Source of the DNA: JANOYY01 sp043720395 | GTDB taxonomy: Bacteria > Actinomycetota > Acidimicrobiia > Acidimicrobiales > JANYDT01 | DNA length: 64,000 nucleotides | Assembly (NCBI GenBank): GCA_043720395.1 | Contig: JAYSSR010000077.1 | Coordinates: 13,782 to 77,781, forward strand | Direction: 5' to 3' | Shown: in pieces, positions 43,852-53,400 of the stretch | Numbering within the stretch: position 1 is the stretch's first letter | How the letters are laid out: every line of letters begins with the position of its first letter | The notes under the pieces: model-generated | Told to the model about the DNA's origin: nothing | Databases searched by the model: none | The model's input: only the letters and a program-made list of their open reading frames with translations | Position numbers and translations under genes: made by a program

Positions 43852-46245
43852 ATGGCGAACAACGGCCAGCGCATCGAGTTCCCGACCCTCCAGGCGATGA
43901 ACGCTCACCTCGACCGGTGGGCGGCAACGTCGCTCGCGTCGCCCGAGCAGTGGGAGGACGCGCTCGTCGGCACGCGTTCGTGGCTCGACTACTCGGCACG
44001 CAATCAGGTGTTGCTCGCCTCCTACGGCGTCGACGGTCCGGTCGCCGGACCAGAAACCTGGCGGCTCGTGCCCTCGACGACCGAAGGCCGAGGCTGCGCC
44101 ATCCGCGCCGGGGAGCATGGCCACCCCGTACGGGTCCCGATCACCAGCGGCGGCACCGAGCCCGACCCCTACCTCGGCGGCCACCGCCCCACCCGGGCAG
44201 CCGTCGAACGATGGGAGTGGCGGCCAGTGTTCGAAACCGCCCAACTCGCCCGCCGTCCAGCGCCCGGCGCGCTCAGCGCGATCGAGCTTCCCGAGCACCT
44301 CCGGGGGCCAGGCGGGCAGAGCGATCTCGCTGCAGCGGTCCGCAAGGTCGCCGGTGCAACCATCCGCGGACCGCTCCCTCGCACGAACGACTCGACCCGA
44401 CTCCTGAACGATGCCGCCATGCGACTCCGGCGATCGCACAAGCGGCCCGCCCTCGACGAGACCCTCGCCGGCCAAGTCGCGTGGCTCGTGCTCGATCGGG
44501 TCGGCCACGCACCAACCGAAAGTGCGCCGAGGTTCGACCCGGCGGCACTGGACTCACGAGAGCGATGGGAGCGACTCCAGGATGTGCTCGAACCGGCACG
44601 CAAGCTCACCGCAGGGCTCGGGGTGACCGTCGGCGTCGACCTCACCGCATCGCCACTGCCGCGCATGGAAATCGTCGACGACCGAGTCGTTCCAGCCGGG
44701 CGCCGCCACCGCATCCCGGCCGCGTCGCTCGAACAACTCCCCATCGGCAGATGGGTCACCGTCGGCCCCTACACCGCCGCCGAATGGTCAGCCCGCGGCG
44801 AACACGCATCGGGCAGCGGCGCATTCCTTCGCCTCAACAAGACCGCGTACCTCGCCGCTGTCGAGACCGGCGATGGCGCGACCTGGCGCCTCGAGGACAT
44901 CGCCGCCAGGACCGGCAACGGTCTCCTCGTCACCGGAAGCGCCCGCACCCTCTCCGACGCCCGCGCCGAAGCCGTGGCTGCCGTCCGCGACCGATACCCC
45001 GCGCTGACCGCACCGACCGTCGACACCGGCCCCTCTCCCGGAGGTGCCGTCGAAGGATGGGAACAGATGCCACGAGCCGGACGCCCTGTCGCAGCCGAGC
45101 TGTGGCACCTCACGAACGACATCACCCTGTACGTGCTGCCCGCACCCGGCGGCCGCTGGCAACCCGCGCTTCAGACACCGTCCACGGACGGCATCGAGCT
45201 CTTGCCGCTCCAACCCACCCAGCAAGACGCACGCGACCAAGCCGAGCTCGGCGGACGCCGCGTCGCCCGCATGGCGATGATCGCCGACCCGGCCACCTCC
45301 GACCGCAGCCTCGCGGCCTTCGCCGATGACGGCCTCTACAACCGAGCCGACCTCGCTCATCTCATCAGCGGCCGCCTCGCCGACACCGACACCGCGCGCG
45401 TCATCGATGCCGACCCTGCCGAACTCGTCGAGCTCCTCGGCGCCGCGGGGTTCAGCCCCGCCACGACCGTTGCCGTCCTCGCCGCGGACGGAGTCGACGC
45501 CGCAACCGCGGCAACGCTTCTCCCAACCGCCGGCGTCCCCATCCCTGACGGGATCCGCGTGCTGCACGAACGCTGGGACCTCCCGAACACGCTCGCGGCA
45601 GAACTCCTGGACGCCACCGCCACGGAGATGCGCACCGCGGGCTGCACGGCAACCGAGATCATGGCCGTCCGCCCACGAGATGTCCTCCGCACCCTCCCCG
45701 ACGATCCTCATCTGTGGGAACTCGCCGCTGGATCGATGGCCACGGCAGGTCATCCCACCACCTCCATCGTCGACCACCTCGTTGCCCACGCGCCCACGCC
45801 GGACGCGTTCACGACCGGGATCCTCACGATCGTCGAGCCCGACGAAGCGCTCGCCATCGCCGCCAGCCGCCGAGCGCACCCCGACCAGCTCGCAGCCGTC
45901 TCCGAAGCGGCCGGCCTCTCACCCGCCGACACTGCCGCCGCACTTGCAACAAGGGTCAATGACCACACCGTCCTCGACGTCCTCAACATCCGATGCGACG
46001 GTGACACCGAGACCGTCGCAGCGACGGCCAGCGGCGCAAGGATCGATGCCTCGACCGTGGAGTCGTGGCTCCATCCCCCAGCGCCGGGCAACGTCACGCC
46101 CATCAGGTCCGCCGTTGACATCGACACCGCAGCGCTGCTCGACCGGCTCCCTCCGGCCGGCCCCACGTCCGTCGACGACCCGATCCGCAGCCTCGACGCG
46201 CTCATGCTCAACATCGACTCAGCGGGACTGGAGCCGGCGCAATGA
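43852..46245 (+). CDS. Large element protein with ArdC-N-like start
   Basis: 797 residues. The first 130 residues resemble the N-terminal domain of ArdC-type antirestriction proteins: SWLDYSARNQVLLASYGVDG, VAGPETWRLVPSTTEGRGC. Further on there is no clear known domain, but Ala-rich helical stretches and repeated acidic motifs (for example DADPAELVELLGAAGFS), which look like variations on a helical unit. It may bind ssDNA during transfer or protect it from host enzymes. It follows the coupling protein and is preceded by iteron array B, suggesting control by the same factor. Overlaps the next gene by 4 bases. Confidence 0.65.
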   Translation: MANNGQRIEFPTLQAMNAHLDRWAATSLASPEQWEDALVGTRSWLDYSARNQVLLASYGVDGPVAGPETWRLVPSTTEGRGCAIRAGEHGHPVRVPITSGGTEPDPYLGGHRPTRAAVERWEWRPVFETAQLARRPAPGALSAIELPEHLRGPGGQSDLAAAVRKVAGATIRGPLPRTNDSTRLLNDAAMRLRRSHKRPALDETLAGQVAWLVLDRVGHAPTESAPRFDPAALDSRERWERLQDVLEPARKLTAGLGVTVGVDLTASPLPRMEIVDDRVVPAGRRHRIPAASLEQLPIGRWVTVGPYTAAEWSARGEHASGSGAFLRLNKTAYLAAVETGDGATWRLEDIAARTGNGLLVTGSARTLSDARAEAVAAVRDRYPALTAPTVDTGPSPGGAVEGWEQMPRAGRPVAAELWHLTNDITLYVLPAPGGRWQPALQTPSTDGIELLPLQPTQQDARDQAELGGRRVARMAMIADPATSDRSLAAFADDGLYNRADLAHLISGRLADTDTARVIDADPAELVELLGAAGFSPATTVAVLAADGVDAATAATLLPTAGVPIPDGIRVLHERWDLPNTLAAELLDATATEMRTAGCTATEIMAVRPRDVLRTLPDDPHLWELAAGSMATAGHPTTSIVDHLVAHAPTPDAFTTGILTIVEPDEALAIAASRRAHPDQLAAVSEAAGLSPADTAAALATRVNDHTVLDVLNIRCDGDTETVAATASGARIDASTVESWLHPPAPGNVTPIRSAVDIDTAALLDRLPPAGPTSVDDPIRSLDALMLNIDSAGLEPAQ

Positions 46246-46607
46246 ACGACCTCTTCGCCTCCGACTCGGACACGAACGAACCGGAGCCCCTCGACGAGGG
46301 CGGCACCTGGCTCCTTGACCTCGTCTCCGCAGTCGACCACCTCCGACGCGGCTACCGCCCAGGCTTCACCGTCTGGGATGCACTCGCCGAGGCAATCGAA
46401 TGGGCAGCGCCAACGACCGCTCAGGACGGTTCGCGACCCGGAGACTTCGGTGGCGTGTTGATCGCGCGACCCGCCGACCACGAGGCGCTGCAGCGTGCGG
46501 TCCGCGTCTGGGTGGTGGAGATGGCTGACCGCTACAACAGGGGCCATCACTGGCCGCACCCTGCACCACGGCTGGCCTTCCCGCCACCTCTACTCGACGC
46601 AGATTGA
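46242..46607 (+). CDS. Small hypothetical protein coupled to the ArdC-like gene
   Basis: 121 residues, start ATG overlapping the previous stop by 4 bases. Acidic N-terminus, then a helical middle (LDLVSAVDHLRRGYRPGFTV, WDALAEAIEWAA) and a Pro-rich tail. No family recognised. Translational coupling makes it a real gene and a likely partner of the preceding protein. Confidence 0.7.
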   Translation: MNDLFASDSDTNEPEPLDEGGTWLLDLVSAVDHLRRGYRPGFTVWDALAEAIEWAAPTTAQDGSRPGDFGGVLIARPADHEALQRAVRVWVVEMADRYNRGHHWPHPAPRLAFPPPLLDAD

Positions 46608-47055
46608 CCTCGCGGCCCAGTCCCATGGAGGCCACTGCTCCATCGCCGATAAGCCGAGCCGTCGAACGAGTCGCGTCGGAGGCCACAGCAAGGGCGTCAC
46701 CTACATATCGCCGGTACTGCAGCGCTACGTGTGCTGTCAGAACCGAGCAAAGTGTGTGACCGGGAGCTGCGTTCGAGGCCGTTCTGCGGCATAGGTCCGG
46801 CTGCGCGTCGCGAGACAGCCCGTTCGTCCCTTTGGCGCTGAGTGCACGGGGTTGAGGGCACACCTCGGGTGTGCCGGTGACCGAAGATGGGCGATCACTC
46901 GGTGGCACGCGCCGGAGTTGACTTGAATCGCCGGGCAGGGCGCGGCCAATCGCGTCGGACACCCCAGTCGCGGGCTCCGCCGGCGCTGCAAGATGTGCCT
47001 TCTCGGTGACGCCAGCAACTTGACATTCGATCGTTCGGAGCGCAGCCTTCTCAAG
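46608..47055. other. Intergenic stretch before the astacin gene
   Basis: About 450 bases with only short open frames of poor coding character. The lower GC than the backbone and a change of composition after about 46.95 kb suggest an insertion boundary. The astacin frame is open from 46993, but the region before 47056 does not read like the family. Confidence 0.4.
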
Positions 47056-48471
47056 ATGGGTTGTGCAATCACCGGGAAGCGTTATCGGTGGCCTGCCGGT
47101 GTTGTGCCGTTCGATGTGAGCGACGACCTACAGACACCAGGCGGGCCGGCGGTACCGGGCAAGATCCAAGCGGCCATCGACATGTGGGAATCCGCTACCA
47201 AAGTCCGTTTTGTCCAGCGGAATGGTGAGGCGGACTACGCGCGGTTTGAGCAAGCGGATGGTTGCAGTAGCGCCGTCGGGCGTCGTTCCGGGAGGCAGCG
47301 AATCGCGTGCATACCTAGCCAGCCAGTCGCAACTCTGGCGCACGAGATCGGGCACGCACTAGGGCTCTTCCACGAGCACCAGCGGGAAGATCGAGATGCG
47401 AACGTGACCGTCAACCTCTCGAACGTGCAACCACGAAAGGCGCACAACTTCGTTAGGCACGTTGGAGATGCCGACGACGTCGGGATTTACGACTTCGACT
47501 CACTCATGCATTATCCCCGAGGCCTCTGGGCGGTGCGGTGGGATGAAGAAGGCGCAATCGCTCAGTCATCCTCGCAGGCTGTGCCAGCCGTGGTGGCGGG
47601 CGCAAAATCGTACAACTTGCTGCATCTGGGCGCCAGCTCTCTGGCTATATGGCAGATGACATCTACGGACGGTCGATCTTGGACGGATGAGCACGAGCTT
47701 TGGGATAAGTCGAGCAGCGCACGTCCTGCCGCCGTCGAGTTCGGAGGCGTCCTCCATATGGTGCACAAGGGCGCTCGCTCAAGTGACGTGTGGAGAGCGC
47801 GCTCCAAGGACGATGAGATGCGGTCCTGGACCAAAGACGTTCGCATCCCCCGCCACACCAGCCGTGCGGCGCCGGCACTGGCTGTGTTCGGCGGTCAGAT
47901 GCACATGGTCCACCTCGGCAGTTCTTCCGACACCATCTATTGGTCTCGATCAACAAACGGTTCTGACTGGTCGGACGACAAACCAATCCCTGACCATGAG
48001 AGCTCGACAACCCCAGCTTTATGCGAGTTCAATCAACAGCTGCATATGGTGCACCTTGGCGCGACTTCAAACGCGCTGTACCACTCGTGGAAGCCACACG
48101 GTCGCAGCTGGACCACGCCTCGTGCGATCGCCGGCGAGACGAGCCGCGACACGCCTGGCCTGGCGGCACACGATGGCATCCTCCACATGGTTCATGTCGG
48201 TCGTCGTTCCGCCAACCTTTGGCATTCGCAGTTTGACGGTAGTGATTGGGAAGCGAGCGTAACTGATTACCGGGGTACTTCTCGTGCGGGCCCAGTGTTG
48301 TTCCGAGCCGGTGCTGATCTGCGTATGATTCATCTGGGCGAAGACTCGAAGTTGCTGTGGCGCGCACGTTACGCACCGGGCAAGATCGTTATAAAGTCGA
48401 AGAAACCAATCGGATCCGCAGCCAGGCCCAGCGCCGGAGACATCGCCGCAGTGAACCAGATGTATCCCTGA
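47056..48471 (+). CDS. Astacin-family metalloprotease with inserted beta-propeller
   Basis: 471 residues from ATG 47056; the frame is open to 46993. The astacin zinc site is HEIGHALGLFHEHQR at residues 96-110 and the Met-turn DSLMHYP at 148-154, both intact, so it is probably an active zinc endopeptidase (family M12A). Residues about 165-440 hold six repeats of 45-49 residues, each with L/M-H-M-V-H-x-G-x-x-S, starting near 188, 233, 282, 329, 376 and 422, the look of a six-bladed beta-propeller. The last 30 residues (GKIVIKSKKPIGSAARPSAG, then DIAAVNQMYP) match the C-terminal end of the astacin catalytic domain. The propeller therefore interrupts the enzyme. No signal peptide is seen. Base composition is less GC-rich than the neighbours. 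Confidence 0.8.
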   Translation: MGCAITGKRYRWPAGVVPFDVSDDLQTPGGPAVPGKIQAAIDMWESATKVRFVQRNGEADYARFEQADGCSSAVGRRSGRQRIACIPSQPVATLAHEIGHALGLFHEHQREDRDANVTVNLSNVQPRKAHNFVRHVGDADDVGIYDFDSLMHYPRGLWAVRWDEEGAIAQSSSQAVPAVVAGAKSYNLLHLGASSLAIWQMTSTDGRSWTDEHELWDKSSSARPAAVEFGGVLHMVHKGARSSDVWRARSKDDEMRSWTKDVRIPRHTSRAAPALAVFGGQMHMVHLGSSSDTIYWSRSTNGSDWSDDKPIPDHESSTTPALCEFNQQLHMVHLGATSNALYHSWKPHGRSWTTPRAIAGETSRDTPGLAAHDGILHMVHVGRRSANLWHSQFDGSDWEASVTDYRGTSRAGPVLFRAGADLRMIHLGEDSKLLWRARYAPGKIVIKSKKPIGSAARPSAGDIAAVNQMYP

Positions 48472-48887
48472 CTTTGAAGCGGCTGCCGCAGATGATCGCT
48501 GCGCCTGCCGTCGGTCATCACCGTCTCCCTGGTTATAAGGCTCTACGCGTCTAAATCCCTGTGGAAGAGCGGATGTCAAGCACTTCTTGCAGAGGGAACG
48601 TCAGTTCGAGAGTTGACAGGGGTTCGCGACGACGTGGACGAGGGCGTTCGGCGAAGGTCGCCCCGCGTACCGGCGCCTCGAGCGCTTGGCTTGGCCTGCT
48701 GTGAGCATTTGTTAGGGGGCCTTCCCGCTTTCTTGTTGCGCCGGCGAGCACGAACCTCGGGGGAACGGTCCAGTGCTCAGCGATGAGTGCTGCTGCTTTG
48801 ACGGACAAAAATCCAAAGGGCGCTTGGCGACAGCACCGAGGTTGTGTCCCGTGTCAAGGTTCCGAGACAGGCCAAAGCTGGGTCTGA
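48472..48887. other. Intergenic stretch before the IS5 element
   Basis: 416 bases without a convincing gene. The minus-strand frame 48551-48808 (85 codons) has no recognisable domain and no ribosome site. Reduced GC as in the astacin gene. The IS inserted at its right end. Confidence 0.4.
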
Positions 48888-49843
48888 GAGGCTGTCCGGA
48901 TAGTTTGTGCTGGTAGGTGGTCGGATTGCCGTGGTTGGGGTCGGCGGGTGTCATAGTCTCGATCGATGGACCTTCCTCCACCGTCAACATCGTCGACGTG
49001 GCGGACCGTCGGCGGTGATTTGTCCGATGACGAGTGGGAACTGATCGCTGATCTACTCGATCCACCGACCGTGTCGAAGATGGGGCGCCCTCGCAAGCAC
49101 ACCCGCCGCGCGATCGCGGATGCGATCTTCTACGTCGCCGCGACGGGCTGTCAGTGGCGGCACGTACCCGACAAGTACCCGCCATGGTCGACGGTGCACA
49201 GCTACCACCTGGACTGGTCACGCAACGGCACCTGGGAGAGGGTGTGTGACCGGCTTCGCAACATGGTCCGCCTCGCCGAGGGCCGCGACCCCGAGCCCTC
49301 GGCGGGGATCATCGACGCCCGTACCGTGCGCGGCGCGTCGACGGTGACCACGACGCATCCCCGTCACAGCGAGCTCGCCAGGGGATACGACGGCAACAAG
49401 AAGATCTCCGGACGCAAGCTGTTCGGCCTCGTCGACTCCATCGGCCTACTCGTCGGCGTCCGCGTTCTGGCCGCTGGCGTGTCCGACAACGCCGGCGGGA
49501 TCGCGGTGTTCGACCTCGCCCGACCCAAGACCGAGCGGCTCGGACGCGTCTGGGTCGACGCCGGCTTCAAGAACGCGTTCGCCGCGTACGTGCGCTCCCG
49601 GCGAGTCGCTGTCGAGGTCGTCAACAAGATCCATCCAGCCGGCTTCCACGTGCTGCCACGCCGCTGGGTCGTGGAGCGAACCTGGTCATGGCTGATGAAC
49701 AACCGCCGCCTCCAAGTCGACTATGAACGCGACCCCACCATCACCGAAGGCTTCATATGGGCCGCCCACAGCCGACAACTCCTCCACCGCCTCACCCAAC
49801 CATGACCCGCGACACGCGCTGGACCAACATTCGCGACAGCCTC
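48888..49843 (+). mobile_element. IS5-family insertion sequence
   Basis: A 956-bp element containing one transposase gene. Terminal inverted repeats begin GAGGCTGTC on both ends (48888-48896 and, inverted, 49835-49843), with about 14 of the first 18 bases alike when extended. The base triplet TGA flanks both ends (48885-48887 and 49844-49846), a probable 3-bp target duplication, in the range of the IS5 family. The element looks complete and recently active, since the transposase is open and the ends are well preserved. Confidence 0.82.
48966..49805 (+). CDS. IS5-family DDE transposase
   Basis: 279 residues. N-terminal DUF4096-type domain (LSDDEWELIADLLDPP, GRPRKHTRRAIADAIFYVAA, TGCQWRHVPDKYPPWSTVHS), then the DDE core: first Asp in GIIDARTVRGAS, second in RVWVDAGFKNAF, Glu in RRWVVERTWSWLMNNRRL. 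Catalytic residues are all present, so it is probably functional. It inserts the surrounding 956-bp element by cut-and-paste. Confidence 0.9.
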   Translation: MDLPPPSTSSTWRTVGGDLSDDEWELIADLLDPPTVSKMGRPRKHTRRAIADAIFYVAATGCQWRHVPDKYPPWSTVHSYHLDWSRNGTWERVCDRLRNMVRLAEGRDPEPSAGIIDARTVRGASTVTTTHPRHSELARGYDGNKKISGRKLFGLVDSIGLLVGVRVLAAGVSDNAGGIAVFDLARPKTERLGRVWVDAGFKNAFAAYVRSRRVAVEVVNKIHPAGFHVLPRRWVVERTWSWLMNNRRLQVDYERDPTITEGFIWAAHSRQLLHRLTQP

Positions 49844-49883
49844 TGACTGAAGGCGAACCCGATGGCACGACCTCCGACGAGCT

Positions 49884-50342
49884 GTGGAGGACAAGGTGAT
49901 CGTGCTCGCCGTGTTTCGCGGTGGGGTGACCGTCGCCGAGGCCGCCCGCCGAGAGGGTGTCTCGCAGACATCGATCACCAACTGGCGAGACCAGTTCCTG
50001 GACGGCGGCCAGCAGGGCGTTGCCGCTGGCGGTCCGGTCGGCGACGAACTGATCTTGGTGTCGCACGATCCGTTCGGAACCGAGTCTCCGTACCGATCGG
50101 CGAGCCCGATCTTTCTGCACCGAACGTCGTGCCAGCCGTACGTGATGGAACCCGTGCTTCCCGAACAGCTCACCCGACGCCAACTCTCGGTGCGCTCTTT
50201 CGACCATGAGGAGATGATGATCGACGCTGCGGTGATCGATGGCACCGACCTCGAGTTCACGATCCAGCGGTTCTTTGCAGACACCGCCTCGGACCAGATC
50301 CACGTGCACAACGCGACGCGGGGTGTTGGGCGGTCGCCGTGA
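49884..50342 (+). pseudogene. Fusion remnant: transposase HTH joined to truncated DUF1203 protein
   Basis: A 152-codon frame made from two unrelated pieces. Codons 1-45 carry an IS3-type helix-turn-helix (VTVAEAARREGVSQTSITNW RDQFLDGG without the usual remainder). From about residue 50 the frame reads the middle and end of a DUF1203 protein: DELILVSHDPFGTESPYRSA, SPIFLHRTS, RRQLSVRSFDHEEMMIDAAV and DQIHVHNATRGV. The N-terminal part of DUF1203 and its Cys-containing end are missing. It is an insertion-deletion scar next to the complete IS5 copy and probably not functional, though the frame is intact. Confidence 0.7.
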
Positions 50343-50462
50343 ATCGCGCACCCCAAGCTTGAGGCACCAAGTCCGCACACTTCGCTCGAGATAATCCCGA
50401 CCTGCCAGTCCGATTGCGCGCTGCACTGCGAAGGCCCTTATGCGTGCCCGAGCTGCCCCCGG

Positions 50463-53400
50463 CTACGTCAGTCCGAGTGCTGGCTCGTCGAAGACCGATG
50501 GTTGAGCGTCCGCTGGTGATGCATCGAGCGCAACGGATACCTGCGCGGCCTCCACTACGTGCGGCCAGTGCTGCAGGATCCAGTGTTGACGCTCGTGATG
50601 GGCTGAGGCCAGGTCCGCCAGGAGACCCTCGAGCTCGTCGAACGGCAGCGGGGCCATGGACTGCATCTTTTGGATGAGACCTCGAACGTCTCCTGGTGCG
50701 GTCGCGAGGATTGCGTCGAGTTCGACTTGGCGCTGCTGCAACTCGTCGGGCGTTCGCGCTCGCAACGCTGGCTTGAGCGTCGGGTCGGCGATGTCGTCGA
50801 GCCAGACTCGTGCGCTGTCGACGGTGGCTGAGACGGCCGCCCACACGGCTTCGTCGCCCAGGTTCTGGGGGTCGATGATGCCCGCACGGAGTCGATGCGC
50901 AGCCACTTCTTGCACCGTGTCCTCCCAGACCTGCGTCGCCGCCGGGTTGTCGACCGGCCGTGTTCCGAGCAGTGCAACGAGCCAGGCAGGCTCCGCAGCG
51001 CGGAGGGCCGCAGCAGCGCGATCGACTGCTAGCGATGCTGCTGCTGTGTACACGTGGGCATCGTTGGGCTGCACCCCCGCTGCGGAGAGGTGTGCGTGCC
51101 ATCGGTCGAGGCCGTCGCGGATGTCCGCTGCGGTTCGCTCGACGGTGGTCGCCGCAACGTGGCTGAGTTGGCGCGGCCGCGGGTGTGGCGGGTCGACGAT
51201 GGTGATGTCGTCCCAGTTGAACGTCCGAATCGCCGTCGTGCCTTTCGCCGAAACGAACTCGACCTGAGCGGTGCCAGCGCTGTCGTCGAGCGAAGTGATG
51301 GTGCCGATGTTGCGCCGGTCCCAAGCCTTGACCCGGTGGCCGACGGCGACGTGGCGAGCGGTGTGATCCAGGCGAGCGAGCCTCTGGTGGGCGTGAGCGG
51401 GATCGCCCCCGATGAGGTGGGTGGCTCGTGCTTCGACCGCGCGTGCATAGGCGGACCAGCGCTCGAGTGCTGGCAGGTCGAGCGTGGTGGCCCTGTGGTG
51501 GATGTCGGGCGCGTGCGGGTCGCGGGTGGTGGCGAGTGCTTTGCGGCGGGAGGCGCTGAGCCGGTCATGGAGTAGGTCGTCGATCGTGTCGGGTTCTTCG
51601 ACGAGCAGTCGCAGGGGGCTGTCGTGTCGGCCGACGTCGAGGTCGAGGCTGTCGAGTTCGGGCTGGGTGAGGACCAGCCAGTTCGACTGTCGTCCGCGTG
51701 ACATCACGAGGTAGCCGGCTTCGCGGTACAGACCGTCGAGACCGACCGCGATCGCGAGGTCCCAGGTGCCGCCCTGGGCTCGGTGGGCGGTGGTGGCGTA
51801 GGCGTGGTCGATGCCGCCCGCTGCGAGGTAGTCGTTGTCGATCCGCACGAGCGTGTCGTCGTGGTCGAGACGAACAACGAGTCCAGTGTCGTCGATCGCC
51901 GTAAGGGTTCCGGTCTGTCCGTTGAGCACTGCGATGTCGTCGCCGTCGATGGTCTGCGCTCGGTAGTCGTTGATGCGCATGACGAGTCGCTCCCCTACGG
52001 CGAGCCCGTCAGCACCGGCGGTGAGGAGGCCGGCGCTGAGCAGCCGTTGGCGCACGGCATGGTTGAGGGCGGCCACGACGTCGTTGGTTCCGGCGAGGAG
52101 CACCGGCACCGCTCCGGCTTCGTGGGCGTCGAGCCACCGGTCGACTGCGGTGGCGATCATTTCGGCGCGGTCGTCGGCGACGACGATGCGATCGTTGTTG
52201 CGGTACGCGCTGACGGCGGCGGCGACGTGCCCATCGCGGAGTTCGGCGAGAGCATCGCGTTCCCATTCATTGAGTTGGCGACGGTTGGCGGTGAGTTCGG
52301 CGATCGTGACGTGGGTGTCGGTTGCGAGTGCTGCGAAGCCTCCCCCTGCGGTGATTTCGGGGAGTTGATGGTGGTCGCCGACGAGCACCACACGTCCGCC
52401 TGCGGCGATCACTGGGCGGGTGACCCGCTCGAGCTCGCGGATGCCGGCCATGGCCGCTTCGTCGACGACGAGCACGGTGCGTTCGCTTGGCAGGTCGAGT
52501 CCGCTGTCCCATGCGCCGAGTTGACGGTGAATGGTGGCCGATGGAATGTGGGCGTCGGTTGCGAGTTCGTGGGCGGCTCGGGCGGACGGGGCGACGCCGA
52601 CCACGTGTTGGCCAGCGCCCTCGAACACTCGGCGAACGGCGTCGAGCGTGAAGGTCTTACCGGTGCCCGCAGGGCCGACGAGCACGGTGACTGCGTCGGG
52701 CGAGTTCGTGATGGTTCGGACGGCGAGGTCTTGGTCAGCGCCCAGCATCGGGCCGTCGCCCATGACGTGGTCGACCATCGCTTCGTCCACCGGGGTGCGG
52801 CTGTTGCGGGTGTCGTGGACGGCGGCGAGGAACCGTTGCTCGATGTCGAGCATGCCGGTGGTCGTCCATCGGGGCGTGTGGTCGTCGGCGATCGGGACGA
52901 TCTGCGGCGAGGCGAGCACGCGGGCGACGATCCGGTCGACGGTCGCGACCGGCGCCCCTTCACCGATCCGGGCAGCGACCGCTTCGACCAACTGCGGGCG
53001 GGTGAAGGTGGTGTCGTGGTCGGTGAGGGTCCTGCCGAGGTCCTCGATCCAGTCCTCGGCGGTGACGGTGTGGTCGATGGCGGCGCCGCTCATCGGGTCG
53101 CTGACGACGAGGCGCCAGATCTCGTCGTAGGCGACGGTCCGCCCGGCGGTGGCCGACAACAGCGCTTCGGCCTGCGCCGGTCCCCAACCGGCCTCGGCTG
53201 CGGCAGTTTTCCATGCGGCGTCGAACCGTTCGCCCTCCACCTCGGGCTTCCCGCGTCGTGTCGCCAGCACCGCCGCTTGGCGGCCCGCGGGGTTGTTCGG
53301 GGTGCCGGTGGCCTCGAGCCATGCGTCGATCTCGGCGGCCCGCTTAGAGAACATGTCGCAAAGAGGTTGCGGGACGCCGGCTACCTCGGGGACGTGGCGG

